Assembly: GCF_901905185.1 (NCBI RefSeq)
Contig: NZ_CABFMQ020000082.1
Location: forward strand, 1-62,268
DNA: 62,268 nt
Reading direction: 5' to 3'
From: Methylocella tundrae
GTDB taxonomy: Bacteria > Pseudomonadota > Alphaproteobacteria > Rhizobiales > Beijerinckiaceae
The notes under the pieces are model-generated. The model made no database searches. It was given only the letters and a program-made list of their open reading frames with translations, and was not told the origin of the DNA. The position numbers and the translations under genes were made by a program. Of this stretch, positions 27,028 to 36,551 are shown one piece after another (the first letter of the stretch is position 1; every line of letters begins with the position of its first letter).

Positions 27028-28502
27028 CCTCGATCGCAAAAGCGCCCAGCGCCGCGAAGCTGGCACGGGCGCCCCGCAAAGCCAAAACAAAGGCGCCGGT
27101 CCGGGAGGCAAGTGGAAAGGAGATCGGCGGCTCGGGCGCAAAAGAGCGAGCCTCCGTCCGCGTCTATCGCCAGGGGCTCGGCGACTGCATCCTTGTTCGG
27201 GTGAAGCGAGAAAACGGCGATGATTTCAAGCTTCTGATCGACTGCGGCGTTGTCCTCGGAACAGAGAACGCTAGTGGCAAGATGACGGCGGTCGTAGAGG
27301 ATGTCGTTCACGAGGCCGACGGAAAAATTGATGTTCTCGCCATCACCCATGAGCACTGGGACCATTTGTCAGCCTTCATTCAGGCGGCCGACTCATTCAA
27401 AAAACTATCTGTCGGCGCTGTCTGGGTCGCCTGGACCGAAGACCCGAACGATGACCTCGCAAAGCAACTGAAAAGGGAGCTGGGCAAGGCCGAAAAGACG
27501 CTGCAGGCTTGCGCAAGCGCGTTCCGGGCAGCCGGAAACGGGGCGAACGCCGACATGCTGTCGGATATTGCCCTCACGCCCATGAGCGCCGTGGCGGCGG
27601 CGAATACGAGCACAAGGGCCGCCTTCGACAGAGCGAAAAATATGGCCGCGCCACAGCCTCCGCGGATGTGGAGGCCGACCGACGCTCCGTTCGAAATTCC
27701 CGACGCCAACGCCCGCATCTATGCCCTCGGCCCTCCCCATGATCCCAGGCTCATCCGAAAGATCAATCCCTCGACCAGCAATCCTGAAACCTACGGTCTG
27801 GCGGCGGACGGCTGCGCAGTGCTGCCCGCTGGCGTCCTAGCGGCCCTCGGCCTGTCAGGCGACGAAGACAGCGGCCCGCCGTTTCATCGACGGGTGACGA
27901 TTCCGCTGCGCAATGAGAAGGATCTCGCTTCATTCGGGCAGCAGGATCCCGAAGGGCGCATCGAGCGATTCTTCACAAAGCATTTTTACGGCGGCGACGA
28001 CGACTGGAGGCGCATCGACGGCGACTGGCTGGGCTCCGCGGCCGAATTGGCGCTGGCGCTGCAGAGCTACACCAACAACACAAGCCTCGTCCTCGCGCTT
28101 GAACTCGGAAATATCGGAACCGGAGACGTGCTGCTGTTTGCCGCCGATGCGCAGGTCGGAAACTGGGAGTCCTGGCAGGACTGGCAGTGTGAAAAGGACG
28201 GACGCAAGATTACCGGACCGGATCTCTTGAAGAGAACGATCTTTTACAAGGTCGGACATCACGGAAGCCACAACGCCACCCTGAAGCAACGTGGCGTCGA
28301 CCAGATGGATGCGCTCAAGGCTGCGATAATTCCGGTCGACGAAGAAGAAGCTTTGAAAAAGCACTGGGGCCGACTGCCGCTTTCCGACCTCATCGCGGCG
28401 CTCGAGAAGAAGAAGGCGCTTGTGCTCCGGACGGATCAGAAGCCGTCCGGTCCTCCAGATAACGTCGTGATCGCCGACAATTATTTCGAGGTTCGGATCT
28501 GA
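27024..28502 (+). CDS. MBL-fold metallohydrolase, partner of the double protease
   Basis: 492 residues from ATG 27024 (ATGA overlap with the protease stop). A Lys/Ala-rich N-terminus of about 45 residues precedes the fold. The zinc signature is AITHEHWDHL (His109, His111, Asp113, His114). A later histidine pair in VGHHGSHNAT (412-413) supplies further ligands. The enzyme class covers nucleases, hydrolases of cyclic nucleotides and peptidases, and the substrate is unknown. MBL-fold proteins occur with proteases in several defence loci (for example Avs type I), so activation of or by the upstream protease is a reasonable guess. Confidence 0.85.
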   Translation: MTSIAKAPSAAKLARAPRKAKTKAPVREASGKEIGGSGAKERASVRVYRQGLGDCILVRVKRENGDDFKLLIDCGVVLGTENASGKMTAVVEDVVHEADGKIDVLAITHEHWDHLSAFIQAADSFKKLSVGAVWVAWTEDPNDDLAKQLKRELGKAEKTLQACASAFRAAGNGANADMLSDIALTPMSAVAAANTSTRAAFDRAKNMAAPQPPRMWRPTDAPFEIPDANARIYALGPPHDPRLIRKINPSTSNPETYGLAADGCAVLPAGVLAALGLSGDEDSGPPFHRRVTIPLRNEKDLASFGQQDPEGRIERFFTKHFYGGDDDWRRIDGDWLGSAAELALALQSYTNNTSLVLALELGNIGTGDVLLFAADAQVGNWESWQDWQCEKDGRKITGPDLLKRTIFYKVGHHGSHNATLKQRGVDQMDALKAAIIPVDEEEALKKHWGRLPLSDLIAALEKKKALVLRTDQKPSGPPDNVVIADNYFEVRI

Positions 28503-29158
28503 TCGGGGCCGCCTCTGGTGCAAATTTCTTGCTCTAATCTGCCTTTTTCTCGACGAATCTCGCCGCTCCAAGGCTAGGTTCCGATTCTCAGGTCGTTCGC
28601 GAAGCTGCGGCGCCGACTGCAGAGCCCCCGATTCAGCCGTTTCATTAAATCTTTCAGAATCGCGGAAGCGGACATGAACTTGAAGCCACCCCACGGGGCC
28701 GCGCGCATGCCATTGCACTCAGGGGGCACCTGCTGGACCGATTTGAGGTATGCTCGCTCAGCGAATTTAGGATCTGCATTCAGACTCTCGACCGCTCACC
28801 GATGCCCCGCACCTTCAACATCGAATCCCTGCGTGGGCTCGGCGGCTACATGCCGTCCGAACACGTACTCAAGGCGTTCAAGCTGTCTCTGGCGGACTGC
28901 CGCTTGAACCCCTAGTAGGTGTCATCGGGATTTTTGTCGCTTAGATCGCTTCGAACTCGTCAATCCGCTCCCGGGACTGACATGGGCGCCGCGGTCCGTC
29001 GAGGGCCGTTTCGCGCCTACGCTTGCCGTTCAAGTACGACAAGCGTCATTTCGAAATCGGACATTGAATCGATCTGAGATAATCCGCGGCAGGCCATTTG
29101 CACGCTTGTCTGATCAGGCCGTCCGCTGGGGAGCCGTTTCAGGCTTCGGACGCGCAGG
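28503..29158. other. Intergenic region without an assigned gene
   Basis: No recognisable gene or RNA. A 37-codon frame at 28802-28915 (MPRTFNIESLRGLGGY...) is open but matches nothing I know and is too short to call. Possibly degraded DNA between two insertions. Confidence 0.5.
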
Positions 29159-29948
29159 TTGAACTCGCGGAGGAAAATGATGGACATGGTCACGGAGCGG
29201 AAGGTCTTCGTGGCCGACATTCGCGGCGCTGCCCTTGGAATATTTGCGAACGCGGATGTCGCCAAGACTGAGCGTGGGCTTGCAGATGAAAAGCTTTTAG
29301 CGCTGACGTTGTTGGCTCGCACGGTTTCTAACGTGAAGAGATCCCTTCTTCCTTCTTGACGCCAAGCGTATAATCGAGGCGCGGACGATCACTCGGTGCG
29401 CCCTCGAGAATCTCTATTGGATCGTGGGACTGGCCGAGGAGGGCGAAGGGTTCGTCCTCAAAATGCGAGACGATGAAATGAGCCACCGCCGCGCGCTCGG
29501 CCAGGAACTTTTCGCGGCCGAAGTGCAACTCGAAGACGATGTGGCCGAGCGGCTGCGAGCGTACATGAGAGATCTAAACAAGGGATCAGACAAGGCAAAG
29601 ACGCTCTCGCCGAAGCACGTTGCGCAAATCAGGGACGACTTCGAAAAGACCTATATTTTCTATGGGCAATTGTCGTCGGACGCCGCTCATCCTTCGGTCA
29701 CGGCGCTTAACCGCTACATTGTGCCGGAATCGCATCCGGAAGGTGAAGGGATTGATGTCGAGCCGGCAGTGTCGAACTTTGAGATTGCCGAGACGGCCGA
29801 GTATCTAAGCATGGCCGCAATGTGCGTGTGCGTCGCTGCCAATCAGATCATCGGCGGCGTCGCGGGCGCGGAAAGCTTGAACGCCATCGCTGACCGTTAC
29901 ACGGAACTGTCCAACCGCACTAAGGCTACGCTAAAGCCTGCAGCATGA
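29159..29948 (+). pseudogene. DUF5677-like protein, frameshifted
   Basis: The first 60 codons (GLADEKLLALTLLARTVSNVK) and the next 200 (RDPFFLLDAKRIIEARTITR onward, with ALENLYWIVGLAEEGEGF, then YGQLSSDAAHPSVTALNRY) are one protein if a single base is dropped near 29335. The pattern of a histidine-containing DAAHP segment and small helices resembles DUF5677, often found near abortive-infection and toxin genes. The start is uncertain (TTG 29159, or ATG 29177/29180). The frame is broken, so I treat it as a pseudogene. Confidence 0.6.
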
Positions 29949-30222
29949 GCCAATGCGCTGCGCTTCTTTAGCTGACTCACCCAAAGTGGCGCCTTTGTTC
30001 GCTTCAGCCCACCCCAGACGTGACCGCTTTGCGCCCATCGTTCCCGTTCGGACGAGCATTCCGATTGCTCGAGAGCGGACGCTCGACAACAGGATTGGGC
30101 GGTCATCAATGCGCCAAAAGCTGACATTCGCGCCCTTCCGTAGAGCCGACGTTCGGCTTAGCAGCGTACCGCCAGAAAGGTGGATCAACGGAGTCAGCCA
30201 TGCTGGCCGCCGTGGCCCAAAG

Positions 30223-30942
30223 TTAGAGAGCGACCAGATCGGCGAGCTTGGTCGCGACATCGGCCATGCTGTCTTCCGCCGTGCTAAGGCCGTTGCGAGA
30301 TGCGAGCATGGGGCTGACTTCGCGCAGCGCGTCGAAGTCCGTTCCATGCATGATGGGAACGATCTGGCCCTGCTGCAACAGCACCGAAAGCTCCTTATCG
30401 GCGATGCTTTCGCCTCGGATGCGCTTCAGGAAGTTGGGCGTCACCAACACGATGCCAATCCGTGATTTCGCTAAACCCCTGTCGATCTCGCGGAGGAACG
30501 GCACGCCAAGTCGGATATCTTCTTCGCTAAACCAAACTTTAACGCCCTGCGCCTTTAGCAGCTCGTACAGGTCTTTCGCGGCACCCTGCCGGTCGTCCCA
30601 CGCATGACAGAGGAAGATGTCTCGGAGGTCGAGGGACGCTTGCTTCTCGACGGTTGCGCGGACAGGTTCGAGCTCCTGCACCTCGGCAGGCGTGTACCAA
30701 ACGGTCGAACTGGCTCGCGCCCACCTAGGTTTCGAAGTGCGGCTACTGCGTCCACTGCTGCGGCCGCCGCCACTGCTCGACGACGAGGAGTAGGACGGCG
30801 GCGAATAGGACGGCGTTGAATAGGAGGGTTGGGAGAACGAGCTGTAGCCTCCGCCCCATCGGCTGTACTGGCCACTACATGCAGGACAGTCCGCCCCGCC
30901 GCCTCGTATATGGCCTCGAACCGGCGCTGTACATCTAGCCAT
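30223..30942 (-). CDS. TIR-domain protein with zinc-ribbon-like N-terminus
   Basis: 239 residues. The N-terminus holds C4, H11, C19 and C22 (CPAC), suggesting a small zinc site. A Ser/Pro/Tyr-rich linker (about 30-85) follows. The TIR domain (about 107-225) has DIFLCHAWDDR, VKVWFSEEDIRLGVPF, GIVLVTPNFLKR and the putative NADase catalytic Glu184 in DKELSVLL. TIR proteins of bacteria deplete NAD or make signal nucleotides in anti-phage defence. It is divergent from the SIR2-HerA pair and shares a 333-bp promoter region with it. Both effectors would consume NAD. The start at 30942 is chosen because it keeps the cysteine motif. Confidence 0.85.
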   Translation of the reverse strand: MARCTAPVRGHIRGGGADCPACSGQYSRWGGGYSSFSQPSYSTPSYSPPSYSSSSSSGGGRSSGRSSRTSKPRWARASSTVWYTPAEVQELEPVRATVEKQASLDLRDIFLCHAWDDRQGAAKDLYELLKAQGVKVWFSEEDIRLGVPFLREIDRGLAKSRIGIVLVTPNFLKRIRGESIADKELSVLLQQGQIVPIMHGTDFDALREVSPMLASRNGLSTAEDSMADVATKLADLVAL

Positions 30943-31275
30943 CTTCCCGACCTTGCAGATTGATTCGGTTCAACAAGCAGCGAATCGTTCGCCATTCATA
31001 TCACGGCGTATGAATTTTGGCACTCCCTACGTGCAAGTGCTAAGCGCCCTGGTAGGCCGCTCGATCACCCTTCGCCGAGGTCCGGCGAATTGCGTCCCTG
31101 TGCCATGTGCCGACTTTGGATAGGCGCCGGGAATTCACGGGCCGCGAGGTGGAGGCCAATTGGCGCCCCTCCCGCCCGTGGCAACGGACCTAGTAGCAGA
31201 TGCCTATCGCTTCGGCAGAGGGACAGCTAACATATCTCTAGTTGTAGATTCTGCTGGCTTGAGAGACGGTTTGCC
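30943..31275. other. Divergent intergenic region, tir / sir2-herA
   Basis: 333 bp with no gene. Should contain both promoters, but I could not place a convincing -10/-35 pair or a dyad. The last 80 bp before sir2 are AT-richer (ACATATCTCTAGTTGTAGA). Confidence 0.5.
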
Positions 31276-32319
31276 ATGGTGCGATCCCACATAATTAGCA
31301 ATGACGATGAGGAAACAGCGAAGATCCTCGCGCCTTACATCCAATCCGGCAACCTGAACTTCCTCATTGGCTCCGGAGCCTCCCTACCAGCGATCAAGAC
31401 TGCTGGCGACATCGAGAAGAAACTGGACAAGCTAATTAAGGATGGGAAAGCAAAGGAAGCAGATCGCGAGATGGTCGGCTTCATTGAGGCAATCGGCGAG
31501 ACCTATAAGCAGCTGAAGGACGATCCGATCTATTCGGACGACCTCGACGAGGCGTTTAATAATTATAGCAATTTCATTTCCATCGTTGATCAGATACTAT
31601 TTTTCCGAAAGAACGAGATATTACCTAGGCAGGCTACAATATTTTCGACTAATTACGACATGTTTATCGAGTTCGCTGCGAGTAAATCTCCTAGTATCAG
31701 CATCAATGATGGCTTCGATCGATCTTCCGGGCAGTCGGAGAATTTTGCATTCGCGCCAGAAAAATATTTCGACAGAACCTATCGGGCGAGCTCCCTTTAT
31801 GCTCGACGGGTTGAGATTCCGACCATAAACCTCATCAAACCTCACGGGTCGCTGAACTGGACGAAGAGGGGCTCAGACCTCATATATAACGCAAGCGCTG
31901 TTCAGCCGCTCACACCGGCCGAAAAGGCAGATCCTGTGAAGGTTTCTGAGTACCTCAGCAAGCATTTTCTGATTATGCCGAACTTCAGAAAGTTCCATGA
32001 AACCCTTATGGAAAGGGTGTACTATGACCTGCTGCGGCTTTTCTCGAAGTCGATGGAGCAAGAGAATGTCGCTCTGATGGCATTCGGGTTCTCGTTCAGC
32101 GACGAGCATATCCTGGACATAACGAAAAGATCGCTCAGAAACCCAACATCACAGCTGATCATTTTCGCTTACAGCCACGACGACATTGCTCTTTACCAAG
32201 CCAAGTTCGCCAAGCATCGAAACGTCAGCGTCATCGGGCCGCCTGCAGGAACCAACATCAACTTCCTGCGGCTGAACAACATCCTCTCCGCGGTCCTGCC
32301 GGAGATAAAGAATGGCTGA
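31276..32319 (+). CDS. SIR2-domain protein of a SIR2-HerA system
   Basis: 347 residues. SIR2-like NADase core: the nucleotide loop FLIGSGASLPA (about 29-39), the STNYD catalytic segment (Asn126, Asp128) and KPHGSLNW with His190. A C-terminal SIR2 half has GFSFSDEHI. The gene overlaps the herA start by eight bases, so the two are co-translated. In described SIR2-HerA (Nezha-type) systems the SIR2 subunits assemble on the HerA hexamer and degrade NAD when phage DNA is sensed. Lower GC than neighbours suggests separate transfer. Confidence 0.9.
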   Translation: MVRSHIISNDDEETAKILAPYIQSGNLNFLIGSGASLPAIKTAGDIEKKLDKLIKDGKAKEADREMVGFIEAIGETYKQLKDDPIYSDDLDEAFNNYSNFISIVDQILFFRKNEILPRQATIFSTNYDMFIEFAASKSPSISINDGFDRSSGQSENFAFAPEKYFDRTYRASSLYARRVEIPTINLIKPHGSLNWTKRGSDLIYNASAVQPLTPAEKADPVKVSEYLSKHFLIMPNFRKFHETLMERVYYDLLRLFSKSMEQENVALMAFGFSFSDEHILDITKRSLRNPTSQLIIFAYSHDDIALYQAKFAKHRNVSVIGPPAGTNINFLRLNNILSAVLPEIKNG

Positions 32320-34153
32320 CCGGCCGGGCCGCCTTCAGAAAGAGGCCGTACTTCGGGTAGGTGAAGTCTCGGCTGTGACGGGACGCAAGATTTTCATCTC
32401 CGTCGACCGCGACAAAAACCTGTCGGAGCTGTTTTTCGATGGCGATGTGATCAGAAACATCGGTGTCGGGAGCTATGTCGACATTCGAAAGGGTTTCCTC
32501 AGCCTCATCGGCAAGGTTGAGGGCGAGAACGCCCAGACAGACGACAAGCGGCCTAGCCAGTTGGCGTATATGAACGGCCGACGGTTCCTGTCCGTTTCGC
32601 TGGTGGGCTTCCTCGACCGCAAGGGCGAGTTCTTTGGAGGCACGAAGGAGCTACCGCTCGTCGGAAACGAGGCGTTTCTTCTCACCAAAGAGAAGGTCCA
32701 CCAGGTCCATAATCTCCTGAAAAATGGAGGGATCGCGCTGGAAATCGCGCGGTCCGAGTACGAGGGATATGATATTTCCCTCCCCGTCGACGGTCTGATG
32801 AACAGCCATATTGCCATCTTTGGAAACACCGGCAGCGGCAAGTCGAACACCCTCGCAATGATCTATCAGGAGTTCATCGCAAAAATGCGAGCTCGCAACG
32901 TTGCTGCATTCCAAGCGAACTGCCGCGTCGTCCTGTTTGATTTTAACAACGAGTACATCCGAGACAATTGCCTCACCGAGCACAAGCGAGTGTTCAATCT
33001 GAGCACCAGAAATGACAACGGGGACAAAATCCCGCTCGGAGCCGGCGGCTTCAACGATATTGAGATCGTCAGCATCCTCGCGGATGCGACGGAAAAGACG
33101 CAGAAGCCGTTTTTGAAGCGAGCTCTCAAACTCCAGCAGCAGGTAAACGAGGCAGGCGTTCCAGCCCAGTACTTGCGCGCCACAGTGCAACGACAGGTGA
33201 TCCAGGTTTTGCAGATGTCAGATAAGATCCGAGCGGACCTGCTACTCGACTATCTCCGACAGGTGCTACCCGAGACCAATGCAGATGGTGAGGTCATCGA
33301 GATCGCCGGGGACCTAGAATGGCATAATATCCAGTCGGAGTTCCGCCTTCGAGGGCAACAGATCTACCTCAGGTCGACCCCGGATCGGATCACAGAAACC
33401 ATCGCCTATCAGACCGTCGATTTGCTTGATCTCGCGGACGATGACATCAAGAACCTGATAATGCTTTGCTACGTCCAGTTGATTTCTGACGTCCTAGCAA
33501 ATCGCGCCCAGAACGAGCACATCGCGCCCGCCATCAATAAGCTCAAAAGCAAGCAGGGCGACATTCGGAAGATTTTTGATCCCGCGCCGGACGCCAACCT
33601 CTTCACGTCGAATGTGCTGGTGTTCGCCCTAAGCGACATCAACCTAGAGATGAAGAAGACAGTTCCTCTGCTGGTCGCCAAGAAAATCTACGAGGACCAT
33701 AAACGGATCGGCGGCACTCGTTCGCTGAATATCGTGATCGATGAAGCCCACAATATCCTGTCGCGGGAGTCTTTTCGGGAATCGGAAAGCTGGAAGGACT
33801 ACCGCCTGGAGACGTTTGAGGAGATCATCAAGGAAGGGCGCAAGTTCGGGGTGTTCGTCACAATTTCAAGTCAAAGACCCAACGATATCTCCCATACCAT
33901 CACATCTCAGGCCCACAACTATTTCATTCACCGACTGATCAATCAGAAGGATCTCCAATCGATTGCAAGCGCCGTGTCCTACATCGATAAGCTCACTGAG
34001 GAATCTATTCCGACGCTACCGACCGGTACATGCATATTCAGCGGCATGGCAGGACAAATGCCGCTCAAGCTGGCAGTCAAGCCGCTCGATGATCATTTGC
34101 GGCCCAAAAGTGAAACGTTGGAGTTCGTCGATTTGGTCCCGGCGGCCGGCTAA
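32312..34153 (+). CDS. HerA-type hexameric DNA translocase
   Basis: 613 residues. N-terminal HAS-barrel-like segment (residues 10-110), Walker A FGNTGSGKSNT at about 170-180, a large insertion, Walker B NIVIDEAHNIL, and a downstream TISSQRPNDISHTI sensor region typical of HerA/FtsK-like ATPases. It forms a defence complex with the SIR2 protein encoded eight bases upstream. No frameshift. It is followed by a 527-bp region with no recognised gene. Confidence 0.92.
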   Translation: MADRPGRLQKEAVLRVGEVSAVTGRKIFISVDRDKNLSELFFDGDVIRNIGVGSYVDIRKGFLSLIGKVEGENAQTDDKRPSQLAYMNGRRFLSVSLVGFLDRKGEFFGGTKELPLVGNEAFLLTKEKVHQVHNLLKNGGIALEIARSEYEGYDISLPVDGLMNSHIAIFGNTGSGKSNTLAMIYQEFIAKMRARNVAAFQANCRVVLFDFNNEYIRDNCLTEHKRVFNLSTRNDNGDKIPLGAGGFNDIEIVSILADATEKTQKPFLKRALKLQQQVNEAGVPAQYLRATVQRQVIQVLQMSDKIRADLLLDYLRQVLPETNADGEVIEIAGDLEWHNIQSEFRLRGQQIYLRSTPDRITETIAYQTVDLLDLADDDIKNLIMLCYVQLISDVLANRAQNEHIAPAINKLKSKQGDIRKIFDPAPDANLFTSNVLVFALSDINLEMKKTVPLLVAKKIYEDHKRIGGTRSLNIVIDEAHNILSRESFRESESWKDYRLETFEEIIKEGRKFGVFVTISSQRPNDISHTITSQAHNYFIHRLINQKDLQSIASAVSYIDKLTEESIPTLPTGTCIFSGMAGQMPLKLAVKPLDDHLRPKSETLEFVDLVPAAG

Positions 34154-34635
34154 GCCAACGGAACTGCGTACCTCCTGATACGCCACACAGCCCTGCCGTC
34201 GAAAGCGAAGGTCCGAAAACGGCCAGTTCTCTGAGAGTGACCGCACTGCTAGCTGACCTGCCGGAGAGCAGACTTTTCGAAAGTCGGGAATGGGTCAGGA
34301 CAAGACGTTCATCGACGCTCGGCCAACGTCCGCATCTTGATTTTAGATCTCCAAAGCCGCCATTCTGCTTTCGGCCCGACCACGCCATAGACAGAACGGC
34401 CGCTTTCCAAACTGCGGGCCCGGGAGCGGACTGACTGAAATCCGCCCAGAGCAGCTGTCTGAGCGCATCGACGCGAAAGAATGCTCCTGGGCGTGTCTAA
34501 CGGTGGTAGACGGCCTAGGTTTTGGCCGCAGTTCGGCAAAGTTTCTGGCTCATGAGGGGCCGCAATGACCGCGACTGGCGGGCGCACGTGGCGCGAGGCG
34601 TTCGCGTGACCCGTGCGATTTTCGGGTGTGATGAA
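34154..34635. other. Region without recognisable genes
   Basis: No coding or RNA feature that I can support; several short open frames are unlike known proteins. Likely a joint between the defence cargo and the second backbone block. Confidence 0.5.
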
Positions 34636-34665
34636 GCAAAGAGCCCGCCCGAAGTCGGGCGAGCC
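34636..34665 (-). terminator. Intrinsic terminator after DUF736 gene
   Basis: On this strand GCCCGA-CT-TCGGGC forms a strong hairpin (plus-strand coordinates 34647-34660), flanked by GCTC/GGGC pairs, followed by TCTTTGC. It lies 20 bases after the DUF736 stop. Confidence 0.55.
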
Positions 34666-34680
34666 CTGCCTGCTTGCGGC

Positions 34681-35010
34681 TTATTCGCTGGCGCGTCGCC
34701 CGTTGGAGCGGGACCAGATGAGGCTATACCCGTCGCCGTCCTCGTCGTCGAAGAGATTGGCGTAGATGGGGGCGATGAAGCTTGGATCGTCGAGCTTGAG
34801 GCCCAGATAGTCGCGGCCCTCGTTGGAGCGCTTCGACCAGCCCGCCCCGATGTCGGCCCGGCCGACGAAGATGCGGTGGCTGGGGGCGTTCTCGCCCGAG
34901 CGAGCGGTTTCGGGGACGATGCGGACGTTCCTGGCCTGGACCGAGAGGGTGACGATGTCGCCGGTGAATTCGTTCGCGCCAGTCTTCTTGAAGGTGCCGA
35001 TGGTCGCCAT
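34681..35010 (-). CDS. DUF736 family protein, second copy
   Basis: 109 residues. ATIGTFKKTGANEFTGDIVT, then SHRIFVGRADIGAGW and YLGLKLDDPSFIAPIYANL: a clean DUF736, but well diverged from the copy at 15757-16095. This one is followed by a terminator hairpin. It is separated by almost 1 kb from the next gene upstream, so it probably has its own promoter. As with the first copy, the biochemical role is not known. Confidence 0.9.
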   Translation of the reverse strand: MATIGTFKKTGANEFTGDIVTLSVQARNVRIVPETARSGENAPSHRIFVGRADIGAGWSKRSNEGRDYLGLKLDDPSFIAPIYANLFDDEDGDGYSLIWSRSNGRRASE

Positions 35011-35980
35011 GATGGTTCTCCTTGATCTCTGTTCCGAGCCCGCGCCATTGCGGCCTCGATGGCGATCGATAGGCTGGAGGCGATCGACGCCGCATCCGTC
35101 AGGACCGCAGCGTCAGCGGAGGATGGCGCCAGGCGACTTTGTTGTTTCGCGAGGAATGGACGCGCAGCGGCCAGGGGAAGAAAGTCGATCGGCGCCATTG
35201 CGGTCAGGCGATCGAGGCGCAGCCGTCCTTCGGCCAGATCAGGCCATTTGAGAGGCCGTTTGGAGTGGTCAACCTGACAGAGATGGATCAACGGAGAACG
35301 CGGCGACCTCGCGCAGGAGTGAGGAATCCGGCAGCGACCGTCGGCGTTGATCACGCCCGCCTAGCTGGCGATGGCCGCATCAAACCTCCCATGCTGGCCG
35401 CGGGCGGGGCAGCGGTTGCATCCGTGTCTTCGGCAGTCCGCGCGAGAAGCCCGCGGTTGAGTCCGTGTCGTTCCATGGAGCCGCGCAGTTGACGGCCCGG
35501 CGATGCCGCGCCGAGCTTCACTGCCCACGCTTGTCCCGTCCAACCTCGAGAGCAAGGAATGCCGCGATCTGCCACGTCATTTGTCCGGCCCGAACGGCTA
35601 TGACGGCGGCGCCCGCTCGGCGCCAGCCCTGCCTCGCCGGTCCGCACGCGGTCATGCGAAGCATCGGAACCGAGACTTTTACGCCGTATACCATCGCGCG
35701 TCAGCGAAAAAAGAAGGTTGCCCGCCACGTTGCCATCTGCCGGGATTCAGGCGGGACGACGTTAGCTGCGCCCGCGGCGGCCGATAGATCCCGAAATGAC
35801 GAGGAAGGAAACGGTCCGACGCCAAGTGTCGGTTCGGTGACAACGACGCCGACGAGCCAACGGGCGCCCCAGTCGACTGGCCGACGACGCTTGCGCTGCC
35901 GCCGTGCTCGCGGTCGTGGCGCCGCCGCCGGAGGCCGCTAAGGTGCTCGGCCCGAGCGCACCCGCCAGAAAGAACAATCA
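35011..35980. other. 970-bp region without a convincing gene
   Basis: Minus-strand frames continue upstream of DUF736 (a peptide containing LTAMAPIDFLPLAAARPFLA) but run out of frame into DUF736 and have no family signature. On the plus strand nothing is recognised before the flavin reductase. I see no tRNA, repeat array or IS end. Confidence 0.4.
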
Positions 35981-36541
35981 ATGACGAAGCATCCCAGGAA
36001 GAGCGACTTCCCCGTCAGTCAGGTCCGCCGCTATCTGGAGCCAGGGCCGATTGTGCTGGTCTCGTCCAAGTGGCGGGACAAGACGAACATCATGACGCTT
36101 GGCTGGCACACCATCCTCGAGTTCTCGCCATCGCTCGTCGGCTGCATGATCTCGGGCGGCAATCACAGCTTCCATATGATCAGGAACAGCGGCGAATGCG
36201 TCATCAATCTCCCGACGACGGCGCTGATCGACACGGTGGTCCGGATCGGCAACACGTCAGGCGCGGAAATCGACAAATTCGTGGAAGTCGGTCTGACGCC
36301 CCAGAAAGGCCAGGAGGTCGACGCGCCATTGATCGGCGAATGCCACGCGAACTTCGAATGCCGGCTGCATGACGACGCGCTTGTCGACAAGTACAACTTT
36401 TTCATCTTCGAGCTGGTGAAGGCGCATGCCGCCCCGTCGCCGAGACATCCCGAGACGCTGCATTACACGGGCGACGGCGTCTTCATGGTCTCCGGCAAGA
36501 TCATCAGCCGTAGATCGCTGTTCCGGCCGGACATGCTGTGA
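35981..36541 (+). CDS. Flavin reductase-like FMN-binding split-barrel protein
   Basis: 186 residues. Family pattern: GPIVLVSSKWRDKTNIMTLG, then NHSFHMIRNSGECVINLP, IDTVVRIG and a long C-terminal strand pair. These enzymes bind FMN and reduce flavins with NAD(P)H or act as related oxidoreductases. It is the only plus-strand gene in an otherwise minus-strand stretch of backbone and so is probably a passenger. The next gene is convergent, with only 10 bases between stops. Confidence 0.85.
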   Translation: MTKHPRKSDFPVSQVRRYLEPGPIVLVSSKWRDKTNIMTLGWHTILEFSPSLVGCMISGGNHSFHMIRNSGECVINLPTTALIDTVVRIGNTSGAEIDKFVEVGLTPQKGQEVDAPLIGECHANFECRLHDDALVDKYNFFIFELVKAHAAPSPRHPETLHYTGDGVFMVSGKIISRRSLFRPDML

Positions 36542-36551
36542 GGAGCGCCGC

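Noticed and set aside
28802..28915. 37-codon ORF after the MBL gene
   Set aside because: No ribosome-binding site, family match or conservation evidence.
29017..29322. 101-codon minus-strand ORF
   Set aside because: Overlaps the DUF5677-like gene on the other strand and has no family features.
30223..32319. Thoeris system (TIR plus SIR2)
   Set aside because: The SIR2 protein lacks a SLOG domain, is coupled to herA, and the TIR gene is divergent. SIR2-HerA with a separate TIR gene fits better.
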